Shown piece by piece: positions 4,884-6,150 of a stretch of 6,150 bases of DNA. Source of the DNA: JAUHWS01 sp964571805 (lineage in GTDB: Bacteria; Patescibacteriota; Gracilibacteria; UM-FILTER-43-11). Position numbers and translations under genes: made by a program. The first letter of the stretch is position 1; each line of letters opens with the position of its first letter. Below the pieces are notes generated by a model that was not told the DNA's origin, did not search any database, and saw nothing but the letters and a program-made list of their open reading frames with translations. The DNA lies in the NCBI GenBank assembly GCA_964571805.1, contig CAZNDI010000067.1, positions 1 to 6,150 on the forward strand, read 5' to 3'.

Positions 4884-6014
4884 ATGTTTCATCTTCAAAA
4901 AACCTCCGGTAAAGCTCGCCGCGGCATTCTCACAACGGCCCATGGGGAGGTCCAAACCCCTTTTTTCATGACCATCGGTACGGTGGGAGCCATCAAGGGC
5001 TTGCTTCCAGAGGAGGTGGGAGAGCTGGGAGGTGAGGTGATTTTGGCTAATACTTACCACCTCCATTTGCGCCCCGGGGAAGACACGGTTCAGAAGGCGG
5101 GGGGCTTGCATAAATTCATGAATTGGGAAGGCCCTATTTTGACCGACAGCGGAGGCTTTCAGGTTTTTTCCCTTTCCGGCATCCGGAAACTGACTGAGGA
5201 AGGGGTGGAATTTCAGTCTCATTTGAATGGCGAACGGATTTTCCTTACTCCTGAAAAGGCGATTGAGATCCAATTAAAATTGGGCAGTGACATCATCATG
5301 GTCCTCGACGAATGCCCCGCGGCGGATCAACCGAGGGAATATGTGGAAAAATCCTTGGAATTGACGACAAGATGGGCAGAACGATGCAAAACGGCCATGG
5401 AAATGGCCGGTAGAGACGCAAAATCTTGCGTCTCTACCAATGCCGAATCGGCATTGTTTTGCATTGTTCAAGGTGGTATGCATCCTGATCTTCGAAAAAA
5501 ATCGGCCCGCGAATTGATCGAAATTGGCTTTGACGGCTATGCCATTGGAGGGCTTTCGGTCGGGGAGCCGAATGAGGTGATGTATAAAATGTTGGATGAG
5601 GTGGTGCCGGAATTGCCGGAAGACAAGCCTCGCTATTTGATGGGGGTGGGAACACCCCAAGATATTTTGGAGGCGGTGGAACGGGGGGTGGACATGTTCG
5701 ACTGTGTGTTGCCGACCCGAAATGCCCGTCATGGTCATCTGTTTACGTCTCAGGGGATCATCCGGATTAAAAAAGCGGAATTCAAAGAAGATTTCACGCC
5801 GTTGGATCCTGAGTGTGTGTGCTACACCTGTAAGCACTTCACCAAGGCCTATCTTCGGCATTTACAGGTGTCAGGCGAGATTTTGGGCATGCGTCTGAAC
5901 ACGCTTCACAACATTGCCTATTATCTCAATTTGATGAAGGGGATTCGCGGGGCGATTGAGGAGGGTCGGTTTGAGGAGTTTAAGCGAGATATATTATCTG
6001 GCCTTATTGGGTAA
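4884..6014 (+). CDS. tgt: Queuine/preQ1 tRNA-guanine transglycosylase, with a 10-residue palindrome-coded insert
   Basis: Tgt exchanges guanine 34 of GUN-anticodon tRNAs for preQ1 (bacteria) on the path to queuosine. The 376-residue protein has the full TIM-barrel signature set: TTAHGEVQTPFF, ANTYHLHLRPG, catalytic Asp88 in TDSGGFQVFSL, IVQGG, GYAIGGLSVGEP, nucleophile Asp273 in DMFDCVLPTR, and zinc ligands Cys311, Cys313, Cys316 and His342. The E. coli residues as I recall them are Asp89, Asp264, Cys302, Cys304, Cys307 and His333. The offset is -1 before and +9 after, so exactly ten residues are extra. They are residues 176-185 (GRDAKSCVST), coded by a perfect 30-nt palindrome. ATG 4884 was chosen because MFHLQKTSGKARRG aligns with the usual Tgt N-terminus; GTG 4857 would add nine residues. 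It follows clpP after a palindromic spacer. No other queuosine genes are seen. Confidence 0.97.
   Translation: MFHLQKTSGKARRGILTTAHGEVQTPFFMTIGTVGAIKGLLPEEVGELGGEVILANTYHLHLRPGEDTVQKAGGLHKFMNWEGPILTDSGGFQVFSLSGIRKLTEEGVEFQSHLNGERIFLTPEKAIEIQLKLGSDIIMVLDECPAADQPREYVEKSLELTTRWAERCKTAMEMAGRDAKSCVSTNAESALFCIVQGGMHPDLRKKSARELIEIGFDGYAIGGLSVGEPNEVMYKMLDEVVPELPEDKPRYLMGVGTPQDILEAVERGVDMFDCVLPTRNARHGHLFTSQGIIRIKKAEFKEDFTPLDPECVCYTCKHFTKAYLRHLQVSGEILGMRLNTLHNIAYYLNLMKGIRGAIEEGRFEEFKRDILSGLIG
5409..5438. repeat. Perfect 30-nt palindrome inserted in frame in tgt
   Basis: A 13-nt arm, GGTAGAGACGCAA, at 5409-5421 is exactly reverse-complemented at 5426-5438 around the loop AATC. It begins on a codon boundary and is ten codons long, so it keeps the frame and codes GRDAKSCVST. 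It lies between the WAERC helix and the conserved LFCIVQGG motif, where E. coli Tgt is ten residues shorter. Its GTAGANACGC arms match the clpP-tgt spacer palindrome. No clean target-site duplication is visible; AATGGCC before and AATGCCG after are only similar. Confidence 0.85.
5438..5456. repeat. Second perfect inverted repeat directly after the tgt insert
   Basis: CAATGCCGA (5438-5446) is exactly complementary to TCGGCATTG (5448-5456) with one central base. It shares base 5438 with the 30-nt palindrome. It codes NAESALF up to the conserved LF of the family, and length comparison suggests these residues are native, so it may be chance or a trace of the insertion event. Confidence 0.5.
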
Positions 6015-6150
6015 GCCTATTTTTTCAGCGGCGAAATCTAAATATGTATAAATGCCTAGGCTTTTTTGATGACAGAAATTAAATTCATCAATGAGCTTCC
6101 CCCCCTTGAATCCTTCCCGCATGGCCCATGAACAAAATCTAAATGCATAA
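5994..6150 (-). CDS. C-terminal part of an unrecognised protein, 5' end cut by window
   Basis: On the - strand, a frame is open from the window edge (first full codon 6149-6147) to the TAA at 5996-5994, giving 51 residues. It reads like real protein: YAFRFCSWAMREGFKGGKL, then IDEFNFCHQKSLGIYTYLDF, then AAEKIGLPNKAR. The mix of aromatic, charged and glycine residues, including KGGKLID and SLGIYTYLDFA, is not what a chance frame usually gives, and the 136 bp after tgt otherwise contains no gene. I do not recognise the family. The two cysteines (residues 6 and 26) and the GGKLID stretch are the main landmarks. It converges on tgt and overlaps its 3' end by 21 bp, a second tail-to-tail overlap like that of gatB and the 3209-3922 gene. 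The true start is outside the window. Confidence 0.65.
   Translation of the reverse strand, partial: YAFRFCSWAMREGFKGGKLIDEFNFCHQKSLGIYTYLDFAAEKIGLPNKAR

Noticed and set aside
4716..5273. A 185-codon open frame on the - strand across the clpP end and tgt.
   Set aside because: It is antisense to two well-recognised genes, shows no recognisable domains, and would span the palindromic spacer.
5274..5861. A 195-codon open frame on the - strand inside tgt.
   Set aside because: It is fully antisense to conserved tgt motifs and its His/Arg/Phe-rich composition is typical of a shadow frame.
6013..6068. AAGCCTA ... TAGGCTT followed by T residues as a tgt terminator.
   Set aside because: The stem is 7 bp across a 37-nt loop and lies within the opposite-strand coding frame; too weak to call.

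Overview
The window is a dense bacterial chromosome segment: eight protein-coding features, two of them cut by the window ends, with short spacers and no RNA genes seen. It suggests a member of the Candidate Phyla Radiation (CPR), perhaps Peregrinibacteria-like. Reasons are the small bacterial PH-domain membrane protein, the short membrane-anchored protein of a family I associate with CPR genomes, the isolated CoaE-like kinase, and start codons without Shine-Dalgarno motifs. Core genes read through at normal length in the standard code with no in-frame TGA, which argues against the UGA=Gly lineages (Gracilibacteria, Absconditabacteria). The phylum call is inference.

Layout: (1) 1-530 +, C-terminal part of a PH-like membrane protein. 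(2) 644-1069 +, membrane-anchored protein with a HEPN-like RNxxxH motif behind a good sigma70-type promoter. (3) 1147-1728 +, dephospho-CoA kinase-like protein with an altered P-loop. (4) 1796-3220 +, gatB. (5) 3209-3922 -, an unrecognised protein overlapping gatB tail to tail by 12 bp, with its own strong promoter. (6) 4121-4790 +, clpP, interrupted by a +1 frameshift after codon 39. (7) 4884-6014 +, tgt, containing a 30-nt perfect palindrome that adds exactly ten in-frame residues. (8) 5994-6150 -, C-terminal 51 codons of an unrecognised protein overlapping the tgt end by 21 bp.

Functionally, GatB (tRNA-dependent amidation) and Tgt (tRNA wobble modification) act on tRNA and ClpP on protein turnover. 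They do not form one pathway, so this looks like a housekeeping neighbourhood.

The most distinctive signal lies in small repeats. Two consecutive spacers (before coaE and before gatB) hold inverted arrays of 7-nt units that end at or a few bases before the next start codon, with a different 7-mer in each. Two copies of a roughly 30-nt palindrome family sharing GTAGANACGC arms occur about 600 nt apart, one between clpP and tgt and one inside tgt itself. Together these suggest small mobile or self-propagating elements, one of them domesticated inside a coding gene.
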